In this document: positions 41,729-50,370 of the stretch, piece after piece
Numbering within the stretch: position 1 is the first letter of the stretch
Layout: the number at the start of each line of letters is the position of its first letter
Origin: an uncultured Bacilli bacterium
Lineage (GTDB): Bacteria > Bacillota_I > Bacilli_A > RFN20 > CAG-449
Length of the DNA stretch: 57,191 nt
Direction: 5' to 3'
Assembly (NCBI GenBank): GCA_944332075.1
Contig: CALVJL010000009.1
Location: 1 to 57,191, forward strand
The notes under the pieces: model-generated
The model's database searches: none
Told to the model about the DNA's origin: nothing
Seen by the model: only the letters and a program-made list of their open reading frames with translations
Position numbers and translations under genes: made by a program

Positions 41729-43530
41729 TGCCTAGAATGATGATGCATCAACAAGCTCAATCACAGAGCAGAAATGGTTCGTTTTTATCAGCGATGAAAC
41801 AGTTAGTTAAATACTGTAAAAGATTCGTTCCATTTATGATAGTTGCGATTATTTTCGCAGTTATCGGTACAATTTTTTCCATAGCCGGTCCTTCTTATAT
41901 TGAAAAAGTGACCAATCTTATTTCTTCGGGAATTGTTAATAGACATATTGATATTGAAGAAGTTGCAAAAATTTGCATCATTTTAATGATATTTTATATT
42001 TCTTCGGCTGTATTAAATTACGTTCAGCATTTAATTATGGCAATTATCACCAATAAGGTGAGTAAAAAGTTAAGACAAGATATCAATATTAAAATTAATA
42101 AGGTTCCATTAAAATATATCGATGGAACTTCAACCGGTGATATCCTTAGCAGAATTACTAATGATGTCGATATGATTAGTCAGGCTCTTAATAGCTCGGT
42201 TGCTCCATTATTTTCCTCAATTACCTTGCTTTTAGGCTGCGTAATAATGATGTTTGTCACGAACTATATCATGGCATTCACAGCAATCATTTCAACAATT
42301 ATTGGATTTGCATTGATGATTTTAATAATGAAAAATTCCCAAAAGTATTTCTTAGCAAGACAAATTATTTTAGGAAAAGTTAATGGACAAGTCGAAGAAA
42401 TCTATACAAATCACTCAATTGTAAGAGTCTCAAATGGTATTGAAGAAAATGAAGAGTCATTTAAGAAAATTAATGATAAATTATTTTCTACCGATTGGAA
42501 ATCTCAGTTCCTTTCTGGATTAATGCAGCCAATTATGGCTTTTATTGGTAACTTAGGTTTTGCTGCAGTCTGCGTCGTCGGAGCAGTATTGATGTTTTAT
42601 AAGCAAATCGATATCGGGGTTATTACCGCGTTTATGATCTATGTTAGACTCTTTTCTAATCCTTTAAGCCAAATCGCTCAATGCAATAACTATCTCCAAC
42701 AAGCGTCCGCGGCAAGTGAAAGAGTCTTTGAATTCCTCAATCAAGTAGAAGTTAGCGATGAATCAAATAAAACCACCTATCTCGATCCAGCTAAATTAAA
42801 AGGTGATGTGACTTTCTCACATATCCGTTTTGGGTATACAAGCGATAAAATTATTATTCCGGATTTCTCTTTAGATGTTAAAGCCGGGATGAAAGTTGCA
42901 ATTGTTGGACCGACTGGTGCAGGTAAAACAACTTTGGTAAATTTATTAATGCGCTTTTATGAACTTAATTCCGGTTATATCGCAATCGATTCAATTAAAA
43001 CCAGCGATTTAACAAGGGAAAACGTTCATTCACTTTTCGGTATGGTCTTACAAGATACTTGGTTATTTAATGGAACGATTAGAGATAATTTAAAATACAA
43101 TAATGATGTATCTGATGAAGAGATGATTAAAGCTGCAAAGGCATGCGGAGTTCATCATTTCATTAAAACCCTTCCACATGGTTATGATACAATCTTAGAT
43201 GAAAACTTATCTATCTCCGCTGGACAAAAGCAGTTATTGACGATTACCAGAGCAATGATTCAAAATGCTCCAATGCTAATTCTTGATGAAGCTACTTCCT
43301 CGGTTGATACTAGAACGGAAATCTTGATACAAGATGCGATGGATAAGTTAACAGAAAAGAGAACTTCATTTGTTATCGCTCACCGCTTAAGCACGATTAA
43401 AAATGCTGATTTGATTTTAGTTATGCGCGATGGAAATATTGTAGAAAAAGGAACTCATAAAGAATTGATGGAACAAAATGGTTTCTACGCAGAACTTTAT
43501 AATTCGCAATTTGCAAATGCTGCCGAGTAA
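41728..43530 (+). CDS. ABC exporter half-transporter, catalytic-site partner
   Basis: Encodes 600 residues. Six transmembrane helices lead to a nucleotide-binding domain with Walker A GPTGAGKTT, a changed signature LSISAGQKQL and an intact Walker B LILDEATSSVD with catalytic Glu. Combined with its partner, one composite site has LSGGQ plus Glu (active) and the other SAGQ plus Asp (degenerate), a complementary pattern showing that the two work as a heterodimer. It probably exports drugs or lipids. GGAGG lies just before its start, inside the upstream gene. Confidence 0.94.
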   Translation: MPRMMMHQQAQSQSRNGSFLSAMKQLVKYCKRFVPFMIVAIIFAVIGTIFSIAGPSYIEKVTNLISSGIVNRHIDIEEVAKICIILMIFYISSAVLNYVQHLIMAIITNKVSKKLRQDINIKINKVPLKYIDGTSTGDILSRITNDVDMISQALNSSVAPLFSSITLLLGCVIMMFVTNYIMAFTAIISTIIGFALMILIMKNSQKYFLARQIILGKVNGQVEEIYTNHSIVRVSNGIEENEESFKKINDKLFSTDWKSQFLSGLMQPIMAFIGNLGFAAVCVVGAVLMFYKQIDIGVITAFMIYVRLFSNPLSQIAQCNNYLQQASAASERVFEFLNQVEVSDESNKTTYLDPAKLKGDVTFSHIRFGYTSDKIIIPDFSLDVKAGMKVAIVGPTGAGKTTLVNLLMRFYELNSGYIAIDSIKTSDLTRENVHSLFGMVLQDTWLFNGTIRDNLKYNNDVSDEEMIKAAKACGVHHFIKTLPHGYDTILDENLSISAGQKQLLTITRAMIQNAPMLILDEATSSVDTRTEILIQDAMDKLTEKRTSFVIAHRLSTIKNADLILVMRDGNIVEKGTHKELMEQNGFYAELYNSQFANAAE

Positions 43531-43580
43531 TCTTTATTACCGTTTTTTAAAATATTAGTTTAAAATAAAATAAACTTTTG

Positions 43581-43586
43581 TATAAT
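43581..43586 (+). promoter_or_regulatory. -10 element of the flavodiiron protein gene
   Basis: TATAAT follows TTTTG directly and lies 22 bases before the ATG at 43609; AGAAGG is the ribosome site. The -35 is weak (GTTTAA at 43558). Confidence 0.5.
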
Positions 43587-43608
43587 AGACGCGGAAAGAA
43601 GGTTAATT

Positions 43609-44778
43609 ATGATTAAAGTCAGTAACAATATTATCAATGTCGGCGTCGATGATAAAAACATCGATTTGTTCGAAGGACAATATAAAGTACCATTTGGTAT
43701 GCGTTATAATTCTTATCTGATTCTCGATGATAAAACTTGTCTTCTCGATACCGTTGATAGCAATTTTAAAGATGAATTTCTTAGCAATGTCAAATCTTCA
43801 TTAGGTGATAGAACTCTTGATTATCTTGTAATTCATCATATGGAGCCTGATCACTCAGCTTTAATTTCTGAAATTGTTAAACTCTACCCGGATGTCAATA
43901 TTTTGATTTCTGTTCAGGGACTTGCAATGCTCAGAAATTTCTTCCCAGAAGATGAAAATGTAACAAAACACGTAAAAGTAACTAAAGAAGGCGATATCTT
44001 AGAATTAGGACACCATTCTTTACATTTTATCGGTGCTCCGTTTATTCATTGGCCAGAAGTTATGATGAGCTATGAAGAAAATGAAAAGATTCTCTTCTCA
44101 GCTGATGCATTTGGACGCTTTGGTACTTATGATTCCGTTGAAAATTTCCATGATGAAAGCAGAAGATACTATATTGGCATTGTTGGCAAATTTGGATTAC
44201 AAGTTAAAAATCTCTTAAATAAAGCTTTAAAACTCGATATTAAAAAAATTTGCTCATTACATGGCAATCTTCTAGAAGGTGATTTAACGCCTTATATCAA
44301 AGACTACATAACCTATGCGAATTATGATAGTGAAGATAATGATGTCACCATCGCCTATGGTTCGGTTTACGGACATACTAAAGAAGCAGCTTTGCTTTTA
44401 AAGGATGAATTAGAGCATCTCGGCAAGAAGGTTTATCTTTTTGATTTAGCTAGAGATGATATTCATGAAGCTATTTCTCGTGCCTTTGCTCATAAGAATC
44501 TTGTTATCGCTTCGGTGACATATAATAATGGACTTTTCCCATGCGTTAGAAACTTTATCGAGAATTTAACTGAGAGAAATTTCCAAAAGAAAAATGTTTC
44601 CTTTATCGAAAATGGCTCTTGGGGACCAATGGCTAATAAGGTTATGAAAGATCTTTTAGCTAATTCAAAAGAGATTAACTATATTGGTGAAGGCGTAACT
44701 ATTCGCTCAGCAATTAATCCGATCGTCCGCGGCAATATTAAAGCTCTCGCTGAAGCAATCGCTAATAGCGATAATTAA
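43609..44778 (+). CDS. fprA: Flavodiiron protein (A-type flavoprotein)
   Basis: Encodes 389 residues with the two standard domains. The N-terminal beta-lactamase-like domain holds the diiron ligands, including H77-x-E79-x-D81 in HHMEPDHS, the bridging Asp in FSADAFGRFG and the His in SLHGNLLEG. The C-terminal flavodoxin domain binds FMN at AYGSVYGHTKEAA. These enzymes reduce oxygen to water or nitric oxide to nitrous oxide, protecting anaerobes. No rubredoxin domain is fused; an electron donor must be encoded elsewhere, and the flavodoxin at 21102 is only one option. Its 3' end overlaps the convergent AraC-type gene by four bases. Confidence 0.95.
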   Translation: MIKVSNNIINVGVDDKNIDLFEGQYKVPFGMRYNSYLILDDKTCLLDTVDSNFKDEFLSNVKSSLGDRTLDYLVIHHMEPDHSALISEIVKLYPDVNILISVQGLAMLRNFFPEDENVTKHVKVTKEGDILELGHHSLHFIGAPFIHWPEVMMSYEENEKILFSADAFGRFGTYDSVENFHDESRRYYIGIVGKFGLQVKNLLNKALKLDIKKICSLHGNLLEGDLTPYIKDYITYANYDSEDNDVTIAYGSVYGHTKEAALLLKDELEHLGKKVYLFDLARDDIHEAISRAFAHKNLVIASVTYNNGLFPCVRNFIENLTERNFQKKNVSFIENGSWGPMANKVMKDLLANSKEINYIGEGVTIRSAINPIVRGNIKALAEAIANSDN

Positions 44779-45638
44779 TAATTATCTATCAATACAGAAC
44801 TCTTCTCTGTTGGGTCAAAAGCCTCAGGGAAGAGTTTTATTTTTATATTATTTAATTCATAATCCTGAGGTAGACTTTTTGGTGAATAAGAGGTTAGCTT
44901 TTTAAATACTCGATTAAAGTTTCTTATTGATGAAAATCCGCTTAAGGAGGCGATATCAGTAAATGAATATTTGTTTTCCTTGATTAGTTCTATCGCTTTT
45001 TCAATACGGATATATGATAAATAGGTTGTAAAAGTTAGACCGTTTATCTTTTCAAAAAGACGGGAGAAATGCGATGGTGAATATGAAAATTTTTCACAGA
45101 TTGCTGAAAAGGAAATTTTTTGATAATTATCCTCTATTTCTTTTAAAATATTTTTAAGCAGCAAATAATCATTATTATATTTTATTTGACATTTCTGATA
45201 TCCTTCTTGACGAAAAATATCAATTATTTTTTTCATAAATTCATTTTCTATTCGCGTTTTAAAAAAAGGCTTTTGTTTTCTTAATTCATCAATATATAAC
45301 TCGTAAAGAGAATTTAATGAATAATTTTTGCTTAATAAGAAATTGTTTGGTTGATATTTTAGCAAATTTGGATTTAATTCAGGCGAAATAATAAATGTCG
45401 TAAGCAAAGCTGAATTATCCGCGATAATTTTATGAATTGTTCCTTGAGGTACGTAAAACGATTGATTGCTTTCAAGACTAAAAAAAGTGTCGTTAAGAAA
45501 GACTGTCGCCCTTCCATAATTGACATAGATGATTTCGATTTCGTCATGATAATGCGAAATATTTTTTAAATTGAGATATTTTCCGCACCAAACGCGAAGC
45601 TCGTTTTTAAATATCCTTTTTTCATAACGTGCTAACAT
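44775..45638 (-). CDS. AraC-family regulator of the arabinose locus
   Basis: Encodes about 287 residues from the ATG at 45638. The N-terminal half is a cupin-like sensing domain (SHYHDEIEIIYVNYGRATVF), and the C-terminal half has two helix-turn-helices (FSAICEKFSYSPSHFSRLFE and SFTDIASLSGFSSIRNFNRV). No ribosome site precedes the ATG, while TATATT lies six bases before it, so the mRNA may be leaderless. A TTG nine codons upstream is possible. It is divergent from the arabinose operon and shares a 93-base gap containing an inverted repeat, which makes it the likely activator responding to arabinose. Confidence 0.9.
   Translation of the reverse strand: MLARYEKRIFKNELRVWCGKYLNLKNISHYHDEIEIIYVNYGRATVFLNDTFFSLESNQSFYVPQGTIHKIIADNSALLTTFIISPELNPNLLKYQPNNFLLSKNYSLNSLYELYIDELRKQKPFFKTRIENEFMKKIIDIFRQEGYQKCQIKYNNDYLLLKNILKEIEDNYQKISFSAICEKFSYSPSHFSRLFEKINGLTFTTYLSYIRIEKAIELIKENKYSFTDIASLSGFSSIRNFNRVFKKLTSYSPKSLPQDYELNNIKIKLFPEAFDPTEKSSVLIDNY
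44798..44844 (+). terminator. Terminator of fprA inside the AraC-type gene
   Basis: AACTCTTCTCTG pairs with CAGGGAAGAGTT (one G-T pair) around a 15-base loop and is followed by TTATTTTTATA. It lies 20 bases past the fprA stop, within the antisense 3' coding end of the regulator. Confidence 0.7.
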
Positions 45639-45662
45639 AACTATAATATAGCAATAAATGTC

Positions 45663-45711
45663 CAAAGAAAGCGATTAATTTTCTTTGATTTAGCAAAAAA
45701 TGACCTATTAT
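45663..45711 (+). promoter_or_regulatory. Arabinose operon promoter and candidate operator
   Basis: CAAAGAAA (45663-45670) and TTTCTTTG (45680-45687) form a perfect 8-bp inverted repeat. It overlaps a TTTGAT/TTGATT -35 (45684-45690), followed by TATTAT at 45706-45711. AAGGTGG before the ATG at 45732 is the ribosome site. The position fits an AraC-type activator or catabolite control. Confidence 0.55.
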
Positions 45712-45731
45712 AGACTTGAAGGTGGTAATTT

Positions 45732-47996
45732 ATGGTTCAAGATAATCTCTATTTAGGAATTGAATTAGGCTCAACTAGAATAAAATGTGTCTTATTAAAT
45801 GACGATGGTGTCGTTTGTAATGGCTTTTCTGATTGGGAAAATGAATTAATCAATAATCTCTATACCTACCGTTATGAGGTGATTACAAACAAAATTCAAG
45901 AAGCTTACCATAACCTTAAGGAAAATTATTTTCTTAAGACAAAAAAGACTTTGACCGATATTAAATCAATTGGCATATCAGGTATGATGCATGGTTATTT
46001 ACCTCTTGATAAAAATTATCAACCATTAACATTTTTTAGAACTTGGAGAAACACCAATACTTCTGTCGCAGCAGAAAAACTTTCGCGTTTATTTTCTTTT
46101 AATATTCCAGAGCGCTGGTCAATCGCCCATCTTTATCAAGCGATGATTGATCAGGAAGACCATCTTAAGTCTTTAGAAAAATTAACAACATTAAGCGGAT
46201 ATATTCATTATCTTTTAACCGGACATTTTGTTTTAGGTGTCGGAGAAGCTTCCGGAATGTTTCCTTTAAATGGTCATGATTATGACGAAAAGATGATTTC
46301 GCTTTTTGAACGCACCGAAGAAAACAAAAATTATCATTTTTCGCTTCATTCAATTTTTCCAAAAATTCTTCTCTGTGGAGAAGAAGGTGGAAGGCTCACT
46401 GAAAGCGGCGCACTTTATCTCGATCCACAAGGAGACTTAAAACCTGGTTCAGTTTTAGTTCCTCCAGAAGGCGACGCGGGAACAGGCATGGTCGCTACCA
46501 ATTCTTTAAAAGAAAGAAAAGGCAATATTTCGGTTGGTACATCAATATTTTTAATGGTTGTTTTGGAAAAGAATTTAAAAAATTATTATCACTCTCTTGA
46601 TATTGTCGCAACACCTGAAGGAAAACCGACAGCAATGGTTCATGCTAATAACTGCTCTAGCGATTTAAATAAATGGCTAAATTTATTTAAAGAATACGAC
46701 AAAGTCAATAATATTGAAAGAAAAGCTGATGAGCGTTATGCTGCATTATTTAATGAAGCCATGAAATATCAAGAAGATATCAAAGTTTATAATTATAATT
46801 TTTTCTCTGGTGAGCCGATTCTCTCGTTAGAAGACGGTAGACCGATGGTAATTAGAGAAAAGGATGATAAATTTTCGCTAAGTGAATTTACTTTATCGCT
46901 TCTTTATTCAACTTTTAATGTCATAGCAATTGGAATGGACCCGCTTAAAGAGGAAAATGTAAATATTGATGCATTAGTTGGGCATGGGGGATTATTTAAA
47001 ACGAAAAATGTCATATCTTCTTTATTGGCATCAGCCTTAAATACACCTTTAATTACATATGAACACGCTAACGAAGGTGGACCATATGGCATGGCCTTAC
47101 TAGCGAGATATTATTTCTATCACGATATGTCACTAGAAGATTTTTTAGATAATAAGGTTTTTAATGAAGAAAAAAAGACGATTACTAATCCTGATTTATC
47201 GCGGCATGAGCAATACTTAAAATATTTAGAAGAATTCAAGAAATATTTGAATTTGCAAAAGAATTTTACTTTACCATCAGCTAATGTTTCACCATACCAA
47301 GAGTTAAAAGAACGCGTTTACAAGGCAAATCTTGATTTAGTAAAGCACAATTTAGTGGTTTTAACATGGGGCAATGCAAGTGAAATCGACCGCGAAAAAG
47401 GTGTGATTGCGATAAAACCAAGCGGGGTAGATTATTCAAAGATGACAGTTGATGATATTGTAGTCGTCGATTTAAATGGAAAGGTAATTGAAGGAAAATT
47501 AAAACCATCCTCAGACTTAAAAACGCACATAGAAATATATAAAGCCTTCAATTCAATTAACGGAGTTGTTCATACCCATTCGACTTTTGCCGTAGCATTT
47601 TGTCAAGCTGGAAAAGATATTAAATGTTATGGAACGACCCATGCTGATTACTTCTATGGACCAATCCCATGCGCGAGAACTATCACCAAAGAGGAAATTG
47701 ATGAAGACTATGAGAAAAATACAGGAAAAGTCATCGTTGAGTATTTCAAGGAGCATAATCTTGATCCGTTAGCTATGGGAGCTGTTCTATTAAAAAATCA
47801 TGGACCATTTACTTTTGCAAAAAATGCTGCAAAAGCAGTTGAAAACGCGGTGGTTTTAGAGGAAGTTGCTAAGATGGCTTATTTAAGTGAAACACTTTCT
47901 CCAAAGATTGAAGAAGCGAATAAATATATTCAAGATAAGCATTATTTCCGTAAACATGGTAAGAATGCCTATTACGGACAAGGTGATCATCAATGA
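45732..47996 (+). CDS. araBD: Fused L-ribulokinase / L-ribulose-5-phosphate 4-epimerase
   Basis: Encodes 754 residues in two complete enzymes. Residues 1-515 are an FGGY kinase: LYLGIELGSTRIKCVLLN for ATP phosphate binding, SIGISGMMHGYLPL, VPPEGDAGTGMVATN and the C-terminal LVGHGGLFKTKNV with NEGGPYGMALLA. Residues 522-754 are a class II aldolase-type epimerase: LVVLTWGNASEID, KPSGVDYSKM, zinc ligands in VVHTHSTFAVAF and GAVLLKNHGPFTF. Together they convert L-ribulose to D-xylulose-5-phosphate. The frame is continuous with no stop or slippery site at the joint, so it is a genuine fusion. Similar fusions may exist elsewhere, but separate genes are the usual form. The esterase gene overlaps its stop by four bases. 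Confidence 0.93.
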   Translation: MVQDNLYLGIELGSTRIKCVLLNDDGVVCNGFSDWENELINNLYTYRYEVITNKIQEAYHNLKENYFLKTKKTLTDIKSIGISGMMHGYLPLDKNYQPLTFFRTWRNTNTSVAAEKLSRLFSFNIPERWSIAHLYQAMIDQEDHLKSLEKLTTLSGYIHYLLTGHFVLGVGEASGMFPLNGHDYDEKMISLFERTEENKNYHFSLHSIFPKILLCGEEGGRLTESGALYLDPQGDLKPGSVLVPPEGDAGTGMVATNSLKERKGNISVGTSIFLMVVLEKNLKNYYHSLDIVATPEGKPTAMVHANNCSSDLNKWLNLFKEYDKVNNIERKADERYAALFNEAMKYQEDIKVYNYNFFSGEPILSLEDGRPMVIREKDDKFSLSEFTLSLLYSTFNVIAIGMDPLKEENVNIDALVGHGGLFKTKNVISSLLASALNTPLITYEHANEGGPYGMALLARYYFYHDMSLEDFLDNKVFNEEKKTITNPDLSRHEQYLKYLEEFKKYLNLQKNFTLPSANVSPYQELKERVYKANLDLVKHNLVVLTWGNASEIDREKGVIAIKPSGVDYSKMTVDDIVVVDLNGKVIEGKLKPSSDLKTHIEIYKAFNSINGVVHTHSTFAVAFCQAGKDIKCYGTTHADYFYGPIPCARTITKEEIDEDYEKNTGKVIVEYFKEHNLDPLAMGAVLLKNHGPFTFAKNAAKAVENAVVLEEVAKMAYLSETLSPKIEEANKYIQDKHYFRKHGKNAYYGQGDHQ

Positions 47997-48856
47997 AATA
48001 TATTGCAACATTATTTGCTCCGCTTCAGGGAGCAGATTTCTTTAAAAGGAAGAGAAGAAAAAAACTCCTTTGCCAATTAGAAAAAGAATATTTTGAAAAA
48101 ACTCATCTCGATTTACTTTACGCAAGTGGTAAAGGCGGTCTAATCGTCAATATCCATGGAGGGGGATTTTGTTACGGAACATCGCTAGATGAAGACTGCT
48201 TTTCTTACCTTTTAAATCAAAAAACATCAATGCATGTTATCGCAGTTAATTATTCATTGTCATATAAAAAACATTTTCCAGCTCAGTTAGAGGAGATTGA
48301 TAATCAAATAAAATATATACTAAATAAATATCCAGAGATTGACCGAGATAATATCATTATTATTGGACATTCGGCAGGAGGCAATTTAGCCGCGGCGATG
48401 GTGATTAAGAAAAACCGCGAGAATGATTATAAGTTTAAAAAGATGATTCTTGATTATCCGTATACCGAACTATATTTACCGATGTCTGAACGTTATAAAA
48501 AGCCATATAACTTTTCAAATCGCCTTCTCTCAGAATTTGAAGAACGATACTGTCCTGGTCATGAAAAAAGAAATAATCCGCTTGTTTCACCAAATTATCT
48601 AAATGAAGAAGAAGCAAAAAAATTACCGAAAACATATTTGATAATTTCTGATAACGACCGATTAGGGCAAGATGGCTTAAGATTTGAAAAAGTATTAAAA
48701 AGCGGAGGGGTGGATTATATCGCTGAACATACTGACGCTGTGCATGGATATATTGAGATTTATCTAAGAAAATATCATGATGGTGATAAGATAACACCAA
48801 AAATTAATTCAGCGTTAAAGACTGTAAAAAATATCATTAACTTTATTTTGAATTAA
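47993..48856 (+). CDS. Alpha/beta hydrolase (HSL-type esterase)
   Basis: Encodes 287 residues. The oxyanion-hole motif is VNIHGGGFCYG and the nucleophile Ser lies in IIIGHSAGGNLAAA; the acid (SDNDRLGQDG) and His (DAVHGYIEIY) of the triad are recognisable. There is no signal peptide, so it acts in the cytoplasm. Lying between araBD and araA with overlaps on one side and 13 bases on the other, it is part of the arabinose operon and may remove acetyl, feruloyl or similar esters from imported arabinose-containing oligosaccharides. The substrate is inferred from context. Confidence 0.9.
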   Translation: MKYIATLFAPLQGADFFKRKRRKKLLCQLEKEYFEKTHLDLLYASGKGGLIVNIHGGGFCYGTSLDEDCFSYLLNQKTSMHVIAVNYSLSYKKHFPAQLEEIDNQIKYILNKYPEIDRDNIIIIGHSAGGNLAAAMVIKKNRENDYKFKKMILDYPYTELYLPMSERYKKPYNFSNRLLSEFEERYCPGHEKRNNPLVSPNYLNEEEAKKLPKTYLIISDNDRLGQDGLRFEKVLKSGGVDYIAEHTDAVHGYIEIYLRKYHDGDKITPKINSALKTVKNIINFILN

Positions 48857-48869
48857 GGAGGAAAAAGTT

Positions 48870-50300
48870 ATGGATAAAATTTATTTCTTGACAGGTAGTC
48901 AATTTCTCTACGGAGATGAAGCTTTATTAAAAGTTAGAAATGATGCCGAAAAAATTGCTAGTTACTTTAATGCTCATTTGAAAAATGTTGAAATTATTGT
49001 TACGGATCTCTGCACGACTAGTGAAGCTATTGAAACTATTATTAAACAAGCAAATTACGATGATGAGGTTATCGGTGTTATGGCTTGGATGCATACTTTT
49101 TCGCCGAGTAAAATGTGGATTAGAGGATTAAAATTGCTTCAAAAACCATATTTGCATTTACATACTCAGGCAAATAAAGAAATCCCTTATCCGACAATTG
49201 ATATGGATTTTATGAATCTCAATCAATCAGCCCATGGCGACAAAGAACATAGCTTTATTTTGACAAGAATGCATATTAACCGGGAAATTGCTATTGGCTA
49301 TTATCAGGATTCCAGCGTTTTGAAAAAAATTCAATCATGGGTTGATGTGATTCGCGCATATAAATTTTCTAAACATCTCAATATCGTGCGTTTTGGCGAT
49401 AATATGCGCGATGTTGCAGTCACTGAAGGCGATAAAGTTGAAGCTGAAATTGTCTTGGGTTGGTCTTGCAATACTTACGCGGTTGGCGATTTAGTAAGTA
49501 AAGTGGCTGAGATTAAAGATGAAGAGGTTGAAGCTACTTTCCATGCTTTAACTAAAAAATATATTTTAAATACAGAAAATATTCATGCGGTAAATGAACA
49601 GATTAAATATTATCTCGCGATGAAGAAATTCTTTGCATTACATAAAGCATCTGCTTTCTCAAATACTTTTGAAGATTTATACGGAATGGAAGAATTACCG
49701 GGTTTAGCAACTCAGCTTTTGATGGATGAAGGTATTGGTTATGCCGGAGAAGGTGACTGGAAGACAGCTGCGCTTGATGCAGTTATCATGAAACTTGCTG
49801 AAGGAAGAAAAGGTGCAACTGGATTCATGGAAGATTATACATATGACTTTGAAAAAGAATGCGTTCTTGGCGCGCATATGCTTGAAGTTTCACCGCGCTT
49901 TGCTGAAACAACTCCAAAAATCGAGGTTCATCCATTATCTATTGGAGGAAAACAAGATCCAGCGAGATTAGTTTTTGAAGGTACTCAAGGTGATGGTTAT
50001 GCATTATCACTCATCGACTTAGGAACCCATTTCCGCCTTATCGCTCAAGCAATCACTTTAATAAAAGAAGAAGAGTCAATGCCTAATTTACCAGTCGCTT
50101 CAATTATGTGGAAGATTAGACCAACATTTAAAGATGGTGTTAAAGCTTGGTTATTGGCTGGAGGAGCTCATCACTCTGTTGTGACCACTCAAGTAAGTTT
50201 AGATGAGATAAAAATGCTCGCAAATCTTTATAATTTAGAATTAATTGTAATTGATGAACATTTAGATATGTCAAAATTTGAAAGGGAAATAAATAAATAA
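48870..50300 (+). CDS. araA: L-arabinose isomerase
   Basis: Encodes 476 residues, close to the usual ~490. It starts with YFLTGSQFLYGDEALLKV, typical of AraA, and contains MHTFSPSKMWIRGL, the metal/substrate region MDEGIGYAGEGDWKTAAL with the catalytic Glu, TGFMEDYTYDFE and the C-terminal WLLAGGAHHSVVTT with metal-binding His. It converts L-arabinose to L-ribulose, the step before the fused kinase/epimerase. AAGGAGG precedes the ATG. No arabinose transporter is encoded in this operon. Confidence 0.95.
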   Translation: MDKIYFLTGSQFLYGDEALLKVRNDAEKIASYFNAHLKNVEIIVTDLCTTSEAIETIIKQANYDDEVIGVMAWMHTFSPSKMWIRGLKLLQKPYLHLHTQANKEIPYPTIDMDFMNLNQSAHGDKEHSFILTRMHINREIAIGYYQDSSVLKKIQSWVDVIRAYKFSKHLNIVRFGDNMRDVAVTEGDKVEAEIVLGWSCNTYAVGDLVSKVAEIKDEEVEATFHALTKKYILNTENIHAVNEQIKYYLAMKKFFALHKASAFSNTFEDLYGMEELPGLATQLLMDEGIGYAGEGDWKTAALDAVIMKLAEGRKGATGFMEDYTYDFEKECVLGAHMLEVSPRFAETTPKIEVHPLSIGGKQDPARLVFEGTQGDGYALSLIDLGTHFRLIAQAITLIKEEESMPNLPVASIMWKIRPTFKDGVKAWLLAGGAHHSVVTTQVSLDEIKMLANLYNLELIVIDEHLDMSKFEREINK

Positions 50301-50340
50301 TTTATTTCTGCTTGTATTCTTTTATAAAACAACTAAAATG

Positions 50341-50370
50341 GCAATTAGAAAGTATTCTAATTGCTTTTTT
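50341..50370 (+). terminator. Terminator of the arabinose operon
   Basis: GCAATTAGAA pairs perfectly with TTCTAATTGC around AGTA and is followed by T6. The next ATG (50371) begins at the last T, so the hairpin fills the space between araA and the LtaS-like gene. Confidence 0.85.
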
